From NCBI RefSeq assembly GCF_000022025.1, contig NC_011886.1, forward strand, positions 1 through 64,000: a DNA stretch of 64,000 nucleotides. Direction: 5' to 3'. The notes under the pieces were generated by a model. The model saw only the letters and a program-made list of their open reading frames with translations, made no database searches and had not been told where the DNA came from. The translations under genes were made by a program, and so were the position numbers. This DNA is from Pseudarthrobacter chlorophenolicus A6. Its GTDB lineage: Bacteria > Actinomycetota > Actinomycetes > Actinomycetales > Micrococcaceae. This document shows positions 18,855 to 29,234 of this stretch, in pieces (positions within the stretch are counted from its first letter, which is position 1; every line of letters starts with the position of its first letter).

Positions 18855-19637
18855 GTGGTATTGCAGGAGAAGGCGAGGCCCGCCGCCCCGCCCACTGCCG
18901 GCGTCGTCATCCTTCGCGGAGCTGTACAGGTTGTTGGTGAATTGCTCATCACCGCCGGTGTAATCCTCTTGCTGTTCGTGGCATGGCAGCTGTGGTGGAC
19001 CAACGTTGAGTCCGACGCCAAGCAGAGCGAAGTCATCAAGGAATTCGCCCAGGACCTCGGCGCTGCACCGGCTCCGGCGCCCACAGCCCCGCCCGCAGAG
19101 GGCGAGGATTTCGGTGAGCCCGTGGTGGGTGCCGCCCCCGGCCACGCCGGAACCATCGGCATCATGTACATCCCGAGGTTCGGCCCCAACTACACCCGGC
19201 CCATCGTGCAGGGAACCAGCCAGGATGTCCTGGACACCCTTGGCCTGGGCCACTACGACTCGACTGCCATGCCGGGGGCCGTAGGAAACTTCGCCGTTGC
19301 CGGCCACCGGCAAACCCACGGTGCGGTACTGGATAACATCCACACGCTGGTACCGGGAGACAAGATCTACGTCCAGACCAAGGACGGCTACTACACCTAC
19401 GTTTTCCGGAACAACCAGATCGTGATGCCCTCCCGCACCGACGTCCTGGCCCCGGTGCCCACCCTCCAGGGCGTGGCCCCCACGGAAAGGTTCCTCACCA
19501 TGACCAGCTGCAACCCGCGGTTCGGTGCGGAGGAACGCATCATCGCCTACGCCCTGATGGACAGTTGGCGCCCCGGCTCCGCCGGACCGCCCGCAGAAAT
19601 AGCCGCGCAGGTGGCGGCCGCGATCGGGAAGGGCTGA
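18855..19637 (+). CDS. Class E sortase
   Basis: 260-residue membrane-anchored transpeptidase that attaches secreted proteins to peptidoglycan. It has an N-terminal hydrophobic helix (about 25-48), a Pro/Ala linker, then the sortase domain with catalytic His151 (AGHRQTHG), Cys219 (TMTSCNP, matching the TLTTC motif) and Arg228. GTG 18855 is chosen because GAGGAGA lies 5 bp upstream. Class E enzymes are typical of high-GC Gram-positives; substrates are not visible in this window. It lies 2 bp before the next small gene. Confidence 0.93.
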   Translation: MVLQEKARPAAPPTAGVVILRGAVQVVGELLITAGVILLLFVAWQLWWTNVESDAKQSEVIKEFAQDLGAAPAPAPTAPPAEGEDFGEPVVGAAPGHAGTIGIMYIPRFGPNYTRPIVQGTSQDVLDTLGLGHYDSTAMPGAVGNFAVAGHRQTHGAVLDNIHTLVPGDKIYVQTKDGYYTYVFRNNQIVMPSRTDVLAPVPTLQGVAPTERFLTMTSCNPRFGAEERIIAYALMDSWRPGSAGPPAEIAAQVAAAIGKG

Positions 19638-19639
19638 CC

Positions 19640-19810
19640 ATGTACGGCTGGATCTTCCGCCACCTACCGGGGCCGCTCTGGCTGCGGATCGTCACATCAG
19701 TGGTGCTGGTGGCGGCCGCACTGGTATTGATGGTGCAGTTCCTGTTTCCCTGGATGTCCGAGTACACCCAATTCACTGACTCAACGATTGGTGCAGCAAG
19801 CCAGCCATGA
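19640..19810 (+). CDS. Small membrane protein between sortase and pabA
   Basis: 56 residues with one strongly hydrophobic helix (about residues 15-41, LRIVTSVVLVAAALVLMVQFLF) and a short polar tail ending in SQP. It starts 2 bp after the sortase stop and overlaps the following amidotransferase by 4 bp (ATGA), so the three genes form a tight operon. No enzymatic motif is present. Function unknown; coupling to the sortase suggests an envelope role. Confidence 0.8.
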   Translation: MYGWIFRHLPGPLWLRIVTSVVLVAAALVLMVQFLFPWMSEYTQFTDSTIGAASQP

Positions 19811-20448
19811 CCACAACCAAGATCCTCGTGGTGGATAACTACGACAGCTTCGTCTACACCCTGGTGGGCTACCTCCAGGAACTCGGCGCCGAGACCACGG
19901 TGGTCCGCAACGACGACGTCACCCTCGCCGAAGCGATCGAACTTGCCGGCACGCGGGACGGCGTCCTGGTGTCACCAGGCCCCGGCAACCCTGCCGAGGC
20001 GGGGATCTGCATTGAACTGATCAAGTGGTGCGGTGAAAACAGTGTCCCCATGTTCGGCGTATGCCTGGGCCACCAGGCACTGGCGGAGGCTTTCGGCGGG
20101 ACGGTGACGCACGCCCCCGAGCTCATGCACGGCAAGACCTCGCAGGTGGAACACATCGGCACCAGCGTGTTCGCTGGCCTCCCCTCCCCCATCACCGCCA
20201 CGCGCTACCACTCCCTGGCGGCAGTCCGGGAGTCCATCCCGGACGTCCTGGAAGTCACCGCGCAGACGGCGTCCGGCGTGGTCATGGGTCTGCAGCACCG
20301 TACGGCACCGCTGTGCGGAGTGCAGTTCCATCCCGAATCGGTGCTGACCGAAGGCGGTTACCAGATGCTGGGCAACTGGCTCGAATCGCTGGGAATGGCG
20401 GGCGCTGCTGCGCGGGCAGCCAAGCTGAGCCCACTGATCCAACACTGA
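19807..20448 (+). CDS. pabA: Class I glutamine amidotransferase, anthranilate/aminodeoxychorismate synthase component II
   Basis: 213 residues; releases ammonia from glutamine for the chorismate-using partner in folate or tryptophan synthesis. The triad is Cys86 (GVCLGHQA), His175 and Glu177 (FHPES). The N-terminal ILVVDNYDSFVYTL is typical of TrpG/PabA. No component I (pabB or trpE) is in the window, so which pathway it serves is open. PabA is favoured because trp genes are absent and this gene lies next to pknB, where actinobacterial pabA copies often occur. Confidence 0.88.
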   Translation: MTTTKILVVDNYDSFVYTLVGYLQELGAETTVVRNDDVTLAEAIELAGTRDGVLVSPGPGNPAEAGICIELIKWCGENSVPMFGVCLGHQALAEAFGGTVTHAPELMHGKTSQVEHIGTSVFAGLPSPITATRYHSLAAVRESIPDVLEVTAQTASGVVMGLQHRTAPLCGVQFHPESVLTEGGYQMLGNWLESLGMAGAAARAAKLSPLIQH

Positions 20449-20502
20449 GGGGCCTAACCACGGGATGAACGGCTGGGCCGGCCCATCCCGCCGGCGCTCC
20501 GG

Positions 20503-22401
20503 CTAATCCCTGTCCCTGCTGCCCTTCGTTGAGGTGGGGGTCGGCGTCGGAGTCGCGGTGGGCGGTGGCGGCGGTGCCTTGGCCACCACCACCGTGATGG
20601 TCTTTCCCTGCTCCACTGCGGCATTGACGGCGTCGCTCTGGTCCGTCACCCGGCCGGCCTCAACCTGGCCGTTTTCCGCTTCGACGACGTTCGGCACCAG
20701 GCCCAGGTCCTTCAGGGCTGCTTCCGCTTCCTCGCGGGTGCGGCCGCGAAGCTCGGGAACCGCCACCTTGCCGGTGGAAACCACCAGTTCAACGGTGGTG
20801 CCAACGCCCACACTTTGCCCCGGTGCGGGACTGGTGGTGATGACGATACCGGCCGGCACGGTTGCGCTGTTGGCCGTGGTGGTTGACGGCGCACCCACCA
20901 ACCCCACCTGGCGCAGGACATCACGGGCAGCCGCTTCCGTGGAACCGGGGATGGTCTCCGGGATCTTCACTGCGCTGGGACCCTCGGAAATATTCAGGAT
21001 CACCTCTGCGCCTGGATCGAGTTTCTGGCCGGACACCGGGTCGGTGCCGATCGCGATGCCCTTGGGGACGGCGTCGTTCTGTGAGCGCGTAATCTTCGGT
21101 TTCAGGTTGGCGTTGTACAGCTCCTGCAGTGCTGCCGACTCCGTCATGGAGGCCACCACGGGGATGTCCACCTTCGGCGGGGGCGGCGCTGGCCGGTTCA
21201 CCACGCTGTAAACCCACAGGCCGCCGCCGGCAAGGATGAGCACTGTGAAGATCACCAGGGTTGCAATCCACGCCCGACGGCGGGACTTCTGCCGCGGGGA
21301 AGGCTCGCGTTCCGGGGAAAGGCCAAGCGGCAGCGGCTCAGCCTCGCCGGGCTCGTCCGCAACGCTCAGCGGTGCCCGGGCGCCGGCGTCGTCCCTGCCC
21401 GTGACGGCGAGGCGGCCGGTGGGCGCATCGTCCAGGAAACCGGCTCCTGCGGCGGCAGCGAATGCCTCCGTTGGCGGGCTGTCCGGTGCCGGCACATGGT
21501 CGTTGGGGTCCGTGGGGGCTTCGGAGGCCGGCACGGCGGGCACCGCCACTCCGGATCGGGCTGCCCGGAGCGCGCGCTGGAAAGCTGCCGCATCCTGGAA
21601 CCGGTCATCACGGTTCTTTTGCAGCGCCTTGGCCATGACGGTGTCGAGCGCCGATGAGACCTCGGGGTTGATGCTGCTGGGCGGCGCCGGGATTTCCCGG
21701 ACGTGCTGGTAAGCCACTGAAACGGGGCTGTCGCCGATGAACGGTGGCCTCGAAGTCAGCATTTCGTAGAGCAGGCAGGCGGCCGAATACAGGTCGCTGC
21801 GGGCATCAACGGTTTCACCCCGGGCCTGTTCCGGCGAGAGGTACTGGGCCGTGCCCACCACGGCCTGCGTCTGGGTCATGGTGGCCGAGGAGTCTGCCAT
21901 AGCGCGGGCGATCCCGAAGTCCATCACCTTGATGGAATTGGTTGCCTCGCAGAACATGACGTTGGCGGGCTTGATATCCCGGTGGACGATGCCGGCACGG
22001 TGGCTGTATTCGAGGGCGCCCAGGACGCCCAGCGTGTAGTCGATCGCCTGCCCGATGCTGACGTCCTTGGCCCGGATCAGGTCCCGCAGCGTCTTGCCGT
22101 CCACGAACTCCATCACGATGTACGGCAGCCGGACGGATTCCTCCGAACCGTCGTGGACCTGCTGCTCACCGGTGTCGTAGATGGCCACGATGGACGAGTG
22201 GTTCAGCGCAGCGACGGACTGTGCTTCACGCTTGAAGCGTGCCTGGAACTGGGGATCCCGGGCCATATCAGGCCGCAGGATCTTGATGGCTACCGTCCGC
22301 CCGAGCCTTGTGTCCGTACCGCTGTAGACGTCCGCCATGCCGCCGCGCCCAATGAGGCCGCCGAGCTCATAGCGGCCGCTCAGGACACGCTTGTTGTCCA
22401 C
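20503..22401 (-). CDS. pknB: Ser/Thr protein kinase with PASTA domains (PknB)
   Basis: Membrane kinase that senses peptidoglycan fragments and phosphorylates cell-wall and division proteins. 632 residues: kinase domain about 8-265 (GRGGMADVY loop, VAIKIL lysine, HRDIKPANV, DFGIA, APE replaced by SPEQ), disordered linker, one transmembrane helix (about 375-398), three extracellular PASTA repeats, and a Pro/Thr tail. GTG 22401 is preferred because GGGAGGA at 22412-22418 precedes it; GTG 22449 is the alternative, adding 16 residues. Last gene of the fhaA-to-pknB operon. Confidence 0.94.
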   Translation of the reverse strand: MDNKRVLSGRYELGGLIGRGGMADVYSGTDTRLGRTVAIKILRPDMARDPQFQARFKREAQSVAALNHSSIVAIYDTGEQQVHDGSEESVRLPYIVMEFVDGKTLRDLIRAKDVSIGQAIDYTLGVLGALEYSHRAGIVHRDIKPANVMFCEATNSIKVMDFGIARAMADSSATMTQTQAVVGTAQYLSPEQARGETVDARSDLYSAACLLYEMLTSRPPFIGDSPVSVAYQHVREIPAPPSSINPEVSSALDTVMAKALQKNRDDRFQDAAAFQRALRAARSGVAVPAVPASEAPTDPNDHVPAPDSPPTEAFAAAAGAGFLDDAPTGRLAVTGRDDAGARAPLSVADEPGEAEPLPLGLSPEREPSPRQKSRRRAWIATLVIFTVLILAGGGLWVYSVVNRPAPPPPKVDIPVVASMTESAALQELYNANLKPKITRSQNDAVPKGIAIGTDPVSGQKLDPGAEVILNISEGPSAVKIPETIPGSTEAAARDVLRQVGLVGAPSTTTANSATVPAGIVITTSPAPGQSVGVGTTVELVVSTGKVAVPELRGRTREEAEAALKDLGLVPNVVEAENGQVEAGRVTDQSDAVNAAVEQGKTITVVVAKAPPPPPTATPTPTPTSTKGSRDRD

Positions 22402-22461
22402 CGGGACATTGTCCTCCCGGTGGAGCGGTGCGCGCGATGACTCGTTCACGTTCAGGTCCGT

Positions 22462-24207
22462 TTACCGTGCGCAGGTGGGCGGGGTGCCCGGCTCCTGGCC
22501 GGTGGAACAGGTGGGCAGCGGCAACTGCGGAGAGGGAGCGGATTCCGCGGTGGCGGGGGCTGTCGCCGTAGGTGCCTCCGACGTGGGTGCCTGGGAGGTG
22601 GGTGCCGGCGACGGCGCGATGGCATAGGTGACGGTGATGGTTGAACCCGCAGGGACGGGACCCGTGGGGTTCAGGTCGAGGACCGTTCCAGGATCCTCCG
22701 TGCTTTCCTGCTGGACGCCATTGACTACCAGGCCCAACGCGGACAGTTCCGATTGGACGGTGCGGTAGTCCTTGCCCAGGTAGGCATCCGGGATCACGTT
22801 CACGGTTTCCTGGGTGGGGGTGGGGGTGGGCGTCGGGGTGGGCGTATCACGCGTCGGCGTCGGGCTGGGTGCCTGCGATGTCCTGGTGGGTGTGGCGCTG
22901 GTGGTCTTCGGGATGCTCGAGGTGGCAACCGACGTGGGGCTGTTGGACGGCGAGAACACCCCCATATTGTTGAGCAGGACACCCACCAGGGCGAACAGGA
23001 CGAGCAGGATCAAAGCGATCAGCGGCCACGTCCACGGGCTGCGGCCCTTGCGCTGCGGCTCATCGGAGGGCTCGTCGTCGTACGTGGTCTCTTCCTGGTT
23101 CCAGTTACGCTCTGCGGCCAGCGCGTTGGCGCGGGCCAGCGGTCCCTGGGCTGCGTTGCCGTCCGGGGCGTCGCCGTCAGCGGCGTTGGCTGCGGCAGCA
23201 CCGGCAGCGGCTCCGGCTGCTGCGGCTCCCACCACCGGGAGCGCGGAGGTGGCTGTGGGTGAGGAATCCCGCTGCGCACCGATCACGCCGGTGGGTGCGG
23301 TGGCCGTATCCACCGGCGCGGTGATGGGGCCGGTGTCCGGGGCGTCGAAGAGCAGCATGCCGGGCACTGCTGCGCGGGCCGCGCCGACGTCCCCGTTGCG
23401 GATGGCTTCAGCCGCCTCGGCGAGTTTGATGGCGTTGGCCGGCCGGTTCTTGGGGTCCTTGGCCAGCATGGACATCAACAGCGCGCGGACCGGTGTGGGC
23501 AGGGTCTCCGGCAGCGGCGGCGGTGCGTCATTGACCTGTGCCAGCGCGATGGCGATCTGGGATTCGCCGGAGAAGGGCCGGTGGCCGGTGAGGCATTCGT
23601 ACCCGATGACGCCGAGGGAGTAGATGTCCGAGGACCCCGTGGCGGTCTGCCCGGTGGCCTGCTCCGGAGCCAGGTACTGGGCGGTACCCATCACCTGGCC
23701 GGTCTGGGTAAGCGGCACCTGGTCAGCCAGGCGGGCGATGCCGAAGTCCGTGACCTTCACCCGTCCATCCGGCGTGATCAGGAGGTTGCCGGGCTTGATG
23801 TCGCGGTGCACCAGGCCCTGGGCATGCGCTACGGAAAGCGCCCGGGCAGTCTGGGCCATGATAGACAGCGTGCGGTCTGGCGACAGCACGTGTTCATGCT
23901 CAATGATGCTGCTGAGGGGCTGGCCGGGAACCAACTCCATGACCAGGTAGGCGGAGCCCTCCTCCTCGCCGTAATCGAAGACGTTGGCGATCCCCACGTG
24001 GTTCAGGAGTGCGGTGTGGCGGGCCTCCGCGCGGAACCGCTGAAGGAAGCCGGGGTCCCCGGTGTATTCCTCCTTCAGAACCTTGATCGCGACGATGCGG
24101 CCCAGGACGAGGTCCTTTGCTTTCCAGACTTCACCCATGCCACCGATCGCGATCCGCGTGGTCAGCTGGAATCTGCCGCCGAGGGTGATTCCGGTTGTAG
24201 GCCTCAC
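22462..24207 (-). CDS. pknA: Ser/Thr protein kinase PknA-like, with one PASTA domain
   Basis: 581 residues. The kinase domain spans about 12-275 ([33 protein letters not shown]). A long Ala-rich linker, one transmembrane helix (about 395-418) and a Thr/Pro-rich stretch follow. A single PASTA-like repeat ([20 protein letters not shown]...) precedes a Pro/Ala/Thr tail. Mycobacterial PknA has no PASTA domain, so the extracellular sensor here differs. GTG 24207 overlaps the upstream pbp stop by 4 bp, indicating coupling in the operon. Confidence 0.92.
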   Translation of the reverse strand: MRPTTGITLGGRFQLTTRIAIGGMGEVWKAKDLVLGRIVAIKVLKEEYTGDPGFLQRFRAEARHTALLNHVGIANVFDYGEEEGSAYLVMELVPGQPLSSIIEHEHVLSPDRTLSIMAQTARALSVAHAQGLVHRDIKPGNLLITPDGRVKVTDFGIARLADQVPLTQTGQVMGTAQYLAPEQATGQTATGSSDIYSLGVIGYECLTGHRPFSGESQIAIALAQVNDAPPPLPETLPTPVRALLMSMLAKDPKNRPANAIKLAEAAEAIRNGDVGAARAAVPGMLLFDAPDTGPITAPVDTATAPTGVIGAQRDSSPTATSALPVVGAAAAGAAAGAAAANAADGDAPDGNAAQGPLARANALAAERNWNQEETTYDDEPSDEPQRKGRSPWTWPLIALILLVLFALVGVLLNNMGVFSPSNSPTSVATSSIPKTTSATPTRTSQAPSPTPTRDTPTPTPTPTPTQETVNVIPDAYLGKDYRTVQSELSALGLVVNGVQQESTEDPGTVLDLNPTGPVPAGSTITVTYAIAPSPAPTSQAPTSEAPTATAPATAESAPSPQLPLPTCSTGQEPGTPPTCAR

Positions 24208-25664
24208 TTATTCAACACCGCCTCAAAAATTTTCTTCGCGTTCGGACTGGTCAGCTGTGCTCCGGTGGTGATGTCCACGCCCTCCATGACGATGGTGACG
24301 CTCACCTGCGGGTTGTTTGCGGGGGCGAAGCCGGTGAACCAGGAGTTGTTGGTGCCGTTGCCCAGCTCCGCGGTTCCGGTCTTTCCCGCCACCTGGACGC
24401 CCGGGACGCCTGCGCGGTTCGCAATTCCTTCGCTGACCGCGCTGACCATCCAATCGGTGATCTGGTTGGCGATCTCCGGCGTGGTGGAGGTCCGGAGCTG
24501 CTCGGGCTGCGGCTCGTCGATGACCCGCAGGTCCGGAGAGCGGAGGGTCTTGATGAGGCTTGGCCGCATCTGCACGCCATCGTTGGCTATCGCGGAGGTC
24601 ATCATGTTCACCTGCAGCGGGGTGGCGCGGACATCCTTCTGGCCGATTGCGGACTGGGCGAGGCCAGGCGCGTCCAGTTCGTCCGGGAAGCCGTTGCCAC
24701 GGGCGTAGCCGAGCTTGAGCTGGTCGCCCAGGTCTTCGCCGAAGCCGAACTTCTGTGCCTGCGAGGCGATGGCGTCACGGCCCAGGTCCAGCGCGATGCT
24801 TGCGAACGGGGTGTTGCAGGACTGCTGCAGCGCAAACGCGAAACTGGCGGTGTCCCTGGTGTAGCAATTGCCGCCGGCGTAGTTGGGAAGCCGGTAGGAG
24901 ATGCCGTCGAAGGGCATTTCTGCCGGGTTGGGCAGGACGCTGTCCGCGTTGTACTTCCCGGAGGAAAGGGCAGCTGCCGTGTCCACGAGCTTGAATACCG
25001 AACCCGGGGCCAGCAGTTCACCCGTGGGGCCGCTGACATTTTGGTTCAGGTTGATGCCGGGCACCTTCAGGAACTCGTTGATGCTGGCGCTTTCGGCCTC
25101 GGGATCCTGGACGGCCACCTTGTTGGGATCGTAGGACGGCTTCGATGCCATGGCCAGGATGGCACCCGTTTTGGGGTTCGTGACCACGATGGAACCCCGC
25201 TGGCCATCGGGAATGAGGCTATATGCGAGCTGCTGGAGCTCGGGATCGATGGTGAGCTCAACGGAGGCGCCCTTGGGCTGGTTTCCGAGGAAGAGCTGGC
25301 CCACCCGGTCCAGGAACAGTTGGTCCGAGTCTCCGGTGAGCACTTCACCCATGGCCCGTTCCAGCCCGGTGGCACCGTAGTTCTGGGAGAAGTAGCCCGT
25401 CATTCCGGCATACAGTTCCGGCTGCGGGTACGTGCGCTGGAACTTGCAGGTTTCGGAGCCCGTTTCCACTGACTCGGCCACAGGGGTTCCGCCCACGATG
25501 ATGGCGCCGCGGTCGCTGCAGTAGTTCTGCAGGATGGCGCGCTGGTTCAGGGGGTTGGCTTTCAGTTCATCGGCGCCCACCACCTGGACGAAGCTGAGCG
25601 CGCCGAAGAGCAGGGCGAACATGGCGACGGCCGCTATCCACGAGTGTCGTATGGCCTGGTTCAT
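24204..25664 (-). CDS. pbpA: Penicillin-binding protein, class B transpeptidase (PbpA)
   Basis: 486 residues; crosslinks peptidoglycan peptides outside the membrane. An N-terminal signal-anchor helix (about 8-28) is followed by a short dimerisation domain. The transpeptidase domain has the active-site SVFK tetrad within [12 protein letters not shown] in QSCNT and KTG in GKTGTAE. In Actinobacteria this protein pairs with the RodA/FtsW-type SEDS glycosyltransferase encoded next to it. It overlaps both neighbours by 4 bp. Confidence 0.95.
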   Translation of the reverse strand: MNQAIRHSWIAAVAMFALLFGALSFVQVVGADELKANPLNQRAILQNYCSDRGAIIVGGTPVAESVETGSETCKFQRTYPQPELYAGMTGYFSQNYGATGLERAMGEVLTGDSDQLFLDRVGQLFLGNQPKGASVELTIDPELQQLAYSLIPDGQRGSIVVTNPKTGAILAMASKPSYDPNKVAVQDPEAESASINEFLKVPGINLNQNVSGPTGELLAPGSVFKLVDTAAALSSGKYNADSVLPNPAEMPFDGISYRLPNYAGGNCYTRDTASFAFALQQSCNTPFASIALDLGRDAIASQAQKFGFGEDLGDQLKLGYARGNGFPDELDAPGLAQSAIGQKDVRATPLQVNMMTSAIANDGVQMRPSLIKTLRSPDLRVIDEPQPEQLRTSTTPEIANQITDWMVSAVSEGIANRAGVPGVQVAGKTGTAELGNGTNNSWFTGFAPANNPQVSVTIVMEGVDITTGAQLTSPNAKKIFEAVLNK

Positions 25665-27049
25665 GCCTGCTTCACCGCCTCGGTTGGAGTATCAATGCCT
25701 GTAGTGTCTGCGCTCTTGGACGGCGGCAGCGGAGTGGTGTCCACCGGGCCGCGGGCTGTGTGCGATATCAGCAGCAACAGCCCCACGATGATCCAGTTGG
25801 CCAGGAGGGAGGAGCCGCCGGCTGCCAGGAACGGCGTGGTGAGGCCGGTCAGCGGAATCAGGCGGGTAACGCCGCCGATCACCACGAAACACTGCAGGGC
25901 CACGGCAAACGAGAGGCCGCAGGCAAGGAGTTTGCCGAAGGCGTCCCGGGTGCCAAGGGCCGCACGGAAACCGCGGGTCACCAGCAGCAGGTACATGAGG
26001 ACGATGGCGAAGATACCGATCAGCCCCAGTTCCTCGCCCAGGGACGCGATGATCATGTCGCTGTTGGCGAACGGAACCAGGTCCGGCCGGCCCTGGCCCA
26101 GACCGGTGCCCACCAGGCCGCCGTTGGCCATGCCGAAGAGGCCCTGGATCACCTGGCGGCTGCCGTTCTCGTAGACCTCCGGAGTGAAGGCGTTGATCCA
26201 GCCGTTGATGCGCTGCTCCACATGGGAGAACACCCGGGAGGCCACGAAGCCGCCGCCGAGGATCAAGGCCAGGCCAATGACCACCCAGCTGATCCGGCTG
26301 GTGGCCACGTAAATCATGACGATGAACAGGCCGAAGAACAGGACTGAAGAACCGAGGTCCCGCTGGAAGATCAGCACGCCGATGCTGACCAGCCACGCGG
26401 CGATCATGGGTCCCATGTCCTTGAACCGGGGGAACTGCAGCGGGCCGATTTTGCGGCCGGCCAGCAGGATCAGGTCCCGGTTAGAGGAAAGATACCCCGC
26501 GAAGAATATGGCCAGGGTGATCTTGGCGACCTCACCCGGCTGGAACGTCATGGGGCCGAGCCGGATCCACACCCGGGCACCCAGGATTTCCCCTGCGCTG
26601 ATGCCGGGAACGAGCGGCAGGACCAGCAACAGGGCGCTGGCAGCCAGCGAGATGAACGTGAAACGGCGGAGGATGCGGTGGTCCTTCAGGAACCAGATAA
26701 CGGCGATGGCCACTGCCATGGCGATCAGCGTCCAGCGGAGCTGGTTGTTGCCCGTGTCCGCACCGGGGGGATCCAGGCGGTGGATCATGGCCAGTCCGAG
26801 TCCGTTGAGGGCAACCACCAAGGGAAGCATTATCGGATCGGCATACTTTGCACGGAAGCGCAGGACGCCGTGGAAAACCAGTGCTGCCACTGCGAGCAGG
26901 CTCGACTGGAACCAGAAATCTGAGTCGAAGGCCTTTTCCTTATCCACGCCCACCATCATGTTGGCGCCGATGCCCACGGCGAGGGCGAGGACCAGCAGCG
27001 CAAGTTCAACATTGCGTCGCGGCTTCAGGGCGGTGCTGAGCTGGCTCAC
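25661..27049 (-). CDS. rodA: FtsW/RodA/SpoVE-family SEDS glycosyltransferase
   Basis: 462-residue polytopic membrane protein with about ten to twelve helices. It polymerises lipid II into glycan strands together with the adjacent PBP. The long extracellular loop and the signature near VGTGLGQGRPDLVPFANSD and GEELGLIG are typical of SEDS proteins. GTG 27049 overlaps the upstream phosphatase stop by 4 bp; the longer frame to 27463 runs through the phosphatase gene in another frame and is rejected. The pbpA pairing favours RodA over FtsW. Confidence 0.94.
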   Translation of the reverse strand: MSQLSTALKPRRNVELALLVLALAVGIGANMMVGVDKEKAFDSDFWFQSSLLAVAALVFHGVLRFRAKYADPIMLPLVVALNGLGLAMIHRLDPPGADTGNNQLRWTLIAMAVAIAVIWFLKDHRILRRFTFISLAASALLLVLPLVPGISAGEILGARVWIRLGPMTFQPGEVAKITLAIFFAGYLSSNRDLILLAGRKIGPLQFPRFKDMGPMIAAWLVSIGVLIFQRDLGSSVLFFGLFIVMIYVATSRISWVVIGLALILGGGFVASRVFSHVEQRINGWINAFTPEVYENGSRQVIQGLFGMANGGLVGTGLGQGRPDLVPFANSDMIIASLGEELGLIGIFAIVLMYLLLVTRGFRAALGTRDAFGKLLACGLSFAVALQCFVVIGGVTRLIPLTGLTTPFLAAGGSSLLANWIIVGLLLLISHTARGPVDTTPLPPSKSADTTGIDTPTEAVKQA

Positions 27050-28749
27050 TTGGCTCCCTCGCAGTTGACGGTGGGGCTGGGCGAAGGAGTGGGGCTGCCG
27101 GACGCCGGGGCGGCGGACGGTGGGGCCGCTGACGCCGTGGCGGACGGAGCCGGCGTGGTGGCCCCCGGAGTGGGCGAGGGCGATGCCGTAGCTGCGGGGC
27201 ACTCCTCTTCCGGAGAAGTGGTGCCGGTAAGTTCGAGGTTCTTCACGATCCGCTGTGCGTCGTAGAGGTCGTTGGCGGGGACGGTCTGGCGGACCCGCTG
27301 CTGGGAAAACTGGGGGAGCGAATCCATCCGGATGTCGGTCACGGTTTCCAGGCTGGAGAGCTGGATGGGGCCAAGCCGCTGGGAGACCCCGTTGAAGATG
27401 GCAACGCGCGAATCTGATTCGCCCACGTAGTAGCGGGTCTGGGTCCAGGCGTAGCCGAGCCACAGTCCAACACCCAGGACCACGACAACCGCTGCCGCCA
27501 CGGACCAGGTGATCCAGCGGCGCGGCTTCAGCGGCACCAGTGTTTCGTCGTCGTCATTGGCGGCCGGTTCAGCCTTGTGCGTGAGGACTGTGGCGGCCCT
27601 GCGGGCCACGGTACGTCCGGCGATGCTGGGGATGGAACCGGATTCCGCGGCGGTTGCGGCCGCGCCCACCAGTTCATGGGGGCGCGAGGACAGTTCTTCG
27701 CGCAGGACTTCAGCCGACAGGTGCTCCCCGAGGTGGGGGTCGGTGGATCCCGGGTCCGGTGCTTTGTCTTCCGCAGGCCCGGTGTCAGCTTCGCTGCCGC
27801 CGGACGTCGCGGTGCCTGCCACCGCGGATTTGGCCCCCGGGTCCCGGGCATCTTCTGCGTCGGTAGCGCGGATTTCCGGGATTCCCGCCTCCGGCGTGGT
27901 GTCAGCGGCCGGCGCGTCGGCGGACTGGGCGGTCCGGGCGGCGGGAATGACGTCGACGGCGGCCGTGCTGACGTCGTCGGGCGTTTCTTCCGCGATCTCG
28001 AGCATGATGACCGTGACGTTGTCCGGGGAGCCGGCCTCCAGGGTGAGGTCCACCAGGGTTTCCACGCACTCGCGGAGGTTCGGGGTTTCCTTGACCGTCC
28101 GCTCCACGGCGTGGCCGGCAACGTAGTTGAGGCCGTCGGAGCAGAGGAGCCAGCGGTCGCCCGGACGTGCCTCCAGGGTGTCCAGGTCCAGCTCGGGGCT
28201 GGCATCCACGTCGCCGAGCACGCGCATGAGCACGTTCTTGTGGGGATGCGTTTCAGCTTCTTCAGGCCTGAGCCGGCCTTCATCGATCAGCCGCTGGACG
28301 AACGTGTGGTCCACGCTGACCTGTTCGAATTCGCCGTCCCGGAGCCGGTAGGCGCGGGAATCGCCGATGTGGGCGAAGTGCAGCTTGCCTTCAGCGAGCA
28401 GCAGCGCTGTCACGGTGGTGCCCATCCCGGCAAGCTTGGGATTGATGTGGACCAGCTCTGAGAGCAGCGAATTTGCTGTCTGGATCTCGTCGGCGAGGAT
28501 GGTGCCGGCGTCGCCCTCATAGTCCGCGCGGTCCAGGTGGATCATGTCCAGGACTGTGGCTGCGGAGGCGACGTCACCGCCGGCATGGCCACCCATGCCA
28601 TCCGCTACGACGGCCAGGTGCCGGCCCGCGTAGGCGGAGTCGTCGTTCTTGGAGCGGATCCGGCCGACGTCGGACCTGGCCGCGTAGCGCATGATGAGGG
28701 GCCGCGGCGCGGGCTGGGGCCCGGTTGCGGGGTTTTCGGAAACGGCCAC
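27046..28749 (-). CDS. pstP: PP2C-family Ser/Thr phosphatase (PstP)
   Basis: 567 residues; dephosphorylates PknA, PknB and their substrates. The PP2C domain is at about 20-255 with metal-binding VGRIRSKNDD, VADGMGGHAGG, HIGDSRAY and LLCSDGL, and the SPDNVTVI motif. A long disordered linker leads to one transmembrane helix (about 418-440), an extracellular domain and a Pro/Thr/Ala-rich tail. GTG 28749 lies 2 bp after the fhaB stop. Confidence 0.94.
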   Translation of the reverse strand: MAVSENPATGPQPAPRPLIMRYAARSDVGRIRSKNDDSAYAGRHLAVVADGMGGHAGGDVASAATVLDMIHLDRADYEGDAGTILADEIQTANSLLSELVHINPKLAGMGTTVTALLLAEGKLHFAHIGDSRAYRLRDGEFEQVSVDHTFVQRLIDEGRLRPEEAETHPHKNVLMRVLGDVDASPELDLDTLEARPGDRWLLCSDGLNYVAGHAVERTVKETPNLRECVETLVDLTLEAGSPDNVTVIMLEIAEETPDDVSTAAVDVIPAARTAQSADAPAADTTPEAGIPEIRATDAEDARDPGAKSAVAGTATSGGSEADTGPAEDKAPDPGSTDPHLGEHLSAEVLREELSSRPHELVGAAATAAESGSIPSIAGRTVARRAATVLTHKAEPAANDDDETLVPLKPRRWITWSVAAAVVVVLGVGLWLGYAWTQTRYYVGESDSRVAIFNGVSQRLGPIQLSSLETVTDIRMDSLPQFSQQRVRQTVPANDLYDAQRIVKNLELTGTTSPEEECPAATASPSPTPGATTPAPSATASAAPPSAAPASGSPTPSPSPTVNCEGAK

Positions 28750-28751
28750 GG

Positions 28752-29234
28752 CTACGGCCTCAATTCGATGACCGTCTTGCCGATTCTCACAGGTACGCCT
28801 GGCTCAACGGGCAGGGCACGGGTAAGTTGCTGGTCCGCAAGGTACGTGCCGTTGGTGGATCCAAGGTCTTCGATGAACCAGCGGCTGCCCTGCGGAAACA
28901 GCCGCGCATGGCGGCCGGAGGCGTAGTCGTCCTCGAGGACCAGGGTGGCTTCCTGGGCACGGCCCAGCAGGACCGGACTGGCGGCCAGCGGAAGGGTGGT
29001 TCCCTTCAGTGGGCCCTCCACCACGACGAGTTGCCGGGCCTGCTGCTTAACAGGCTGCGGCGGAGCCTCGGCGAGATCCGGGTTTTTGCGGACTTCACGG
29101 GCGGTGGGGGCCCCGGAGGCAGCCTTGCGGCCCACCATCAGGTCCCGGCGCATGGCCGAGACAATGCTGAAGACGAGTACCCACAGGAGCAGCAGGAAGC
29201 CGAACCGCAGCGCGGTGATGGTCAGGTCGCTCAT
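28752..29234 (-). CDS. fhaB: FHA-domain membrane protein FhaB (FipA)
   Basis: 160 residues. A transmembrane helix (about 9-28) precedes the phosphothreonine-binding FHA domain (about 68-158) with LGR, SGRHARL and DLGSTNGTYL. Such proteins bind phosphorylated partners of PknA/PknB during septation. It overlaps fhaA by 4 bp (ATGA) and precedes pstP by 2 bp, keeping the conserved order of the operon. Confidence 0.93.
   Translation of the reverse strand: MSDLTITALRFGFLLLLWVLVFSIVSAMRRDLMVGRKAASGAPTAREVRKNPDLAEAPPQPVKQQARQLVVVEGPLKGTTLPLAASPVLLGRAQEATLVLEDDYASGRHARLFPQGSRWFIEDLGSTNGTYLADQQLTRALPVEPGVPVRIGKTVIELRP

Noticed and set aside
20461..20490. GC-rich inverted repeat between pabA and pknB
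   Set aside because: The possible stems conflict with one another and no T-tract is present, so a terminator call is not supported.
22810..22860. GGTGGGGGT-type tandem repeat
   Set aside because: It encodes the Pro/Thr-rich linker of the PknA-like kinase; no independent repeat element is needed.
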